Origin: an uncultured Paracoccaceae bacterium
GTDB taxonomy: Bacteria > Pseudomonadota > Alphaproteobacteria > Rhodobacterales > Rhodobacteraceae
Reading direction: 5' to 3'
NCBI GenBank assembly: GCA_947501355.1
Contig: CANMVA010000001.1
Coordinates: 2,007,492 to 2,071,491 of the forward strand
DNA: 64,000 bases
The notes under the pieces are model-generated. The model had not been told where the DNA came from. It saw nothing but the letters and a program-made list of their open reading frames with translations, and made no database searches. The position numbers and the translations under genes were made by a program. This document shows, one piece after another, positions 63,523 to 64,000 of the stretch (position 1 is the stretch's first letter; each line of letters starts with the position of its first letter).

Positions 63523-64000
63523 TTAGCTACACCCGGAGGTGCCACCGCAGGTATTGCACTTCATGCAGGTGCCGTTGCGCACGAGGGTGTAGTTGCCGCA
63601 CTCGCCGCACGGGTCGCCCTCATAGCCCTGCATTTTCGCCTTGGTGCGGGCGTCCATCTCGACGGTGCCGCTGGCAATCGCCGTGGTCGTTGTGGAGACA
63701 GCCACTTCCGGCACCAGCGTCTGGAGCGTTGCAACCGGATCGACAGAGCCGTCCAAAGCCACAGCGCCAGAGGCCCCGCCTTGCAGCACGACCAGCTCTT
63801 GCGGGACGCGCTTGCGCAGGTAGCCGGTGGAGCTGATCTGCTTGAGCACTTCGAGGGACTTGGACGCGGCCGTATCGCTAACCTCTGCGATATTGCGCTC
63901 TTCCTCGCCGCGGCCCAGATCGTCGAAGGACGCGCCTTCGGGCTTCACATGGGCCAGGTCGGTGCGGTCCAGATAAGACACGGCCAACTCGCGGAAGATA
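63523..64000 (-). CDS. nrdJ: Vitamin B12-dependent ribonucleotide reductase, C-terminal part
   Basis: The last 158 codons of a class II ribonucleotide reductase, running off the right edge. The C-terminal zinc region is clear as GDPCGECGNYTLVRNGTCMKCNTCG, and the end TSGCS supplies the redox cysteines for active-site re-reduction. The preceding segment ELAVSYLDRTDLAHVKPEG belongs to the catalytic barrel end. The enzyme makes dNTPs with adenosylcobalamin and does not need oxygen. The terminator at 63399 ends the transcript. Confidence 0.93.
   Translation of the reverse strand, partial: IFRELAVSYLDRTDLAHVKPEGASFDDLGRGEEERNIAEVSDTAASKSLEVLKQISSTGYLRKRVPQELVVLQGGASGAVALDGSVDPVATLQTLVPEVAVSTTTTAIASGTVEMDARTKAKMQGYEGDPCGECGNYTLVRNGTCMKCNTCGGTSGCS

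Overview
The window is one continuous chromosomal stretch of an alphaproteobacterium. The evidence points to the order Rhodobacterales (Roseobacter group). It has high GC, the core gene orders yceD-rpmF-plsX-fabH-ihfA-merR and argS-SPOR-nagZ-scpA-scpB, a two-domain dCTP deaminase, a B12-dependent ribonucleotide reductase, aspartate/glutamate leucyltransferase, an edd-eda pair, a TakP-like TRAP transporter and several lineage-restricted small proteins. I see no insertion sequence, prophage, CRISPR array, rRNA operon or replication origin. Two tRNA genes are present, Leu(CAA) and Pro(GGG).

Layout. 1-4.1 kb: 5' part of a giant RTX calcium-binding secreted protein that runs off the left edge. 4.7-9.9 kb: tRNA-Leu, an SDR dehydrogenase, an ABC-F ATPase, an OlsB-like acyltransferase, msrB, bamE and yceD. 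10-13.5 kb: ribosomal/lipid/nucleoid operon and tRNA-Pro. 13.6-23.1 kb: dcd, a short AT-richer islet with an orphan secreted protein, then the long leftward cluster dgt-(broken lyase)-argS-SPOR-nagZ-scpA-scpB. 23-27 kb: an ErpA-type Fe-S carrier, exonuclease III coupled to a glycosyltransferase, a flavin monooxygenase and a DksA that has lost most zinc ligands. 27.4-33.5 kb: a MoxR ATPase and, 3.4 kb further on, its likely VWA partner plus an M48 protease; an Na+/H+ antiporter sits between them. 33.5-46 kb: PIN protein with an RlmI-like methyltransferase, lipoprotein, Entner-Doudoroff genes, glnE, DUF2852/RDD membrane proteins, bpt and a CPBP protease. 46.2-53 kb: TRAP transporter with unusually large membrane subunits, divergent from a cache-domain sensor kinase and a LuxR-type regulator. 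53-58.4 kb: TetR regulator with a divergent secreted protein, then the acetolactate synthase operon preceded by a leader-peptide attenuator and carrying an extra lipoprotein gene inside. 58.4-64 kb: ogt, kbl, an EF-hand protein divergent from an ECF sigma factor, malonyl-CoA synthetase, a repeat-rich intergenic region and the 3' end of nrdJ.

Most of the window is ordinary core genome. The parts worth a second look are two genes cut by single in-frame stop codons (a lyase at 21.8 kb and a GNAT acetyltransferase at 57.9 kb), the ilv leader/attenuator, the lipoprotein inside the ilv operon, two matched 19-bp operators before the DUF2852 gene, a TetR palindrome, nested inverted and tandem repeats at 63.0-63.4 kb, and several genes under 60 codons. 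I did not find a clearly new defence or biosynthetic system. All functional calls come from reading the sequence and recalling families; no database search was run.
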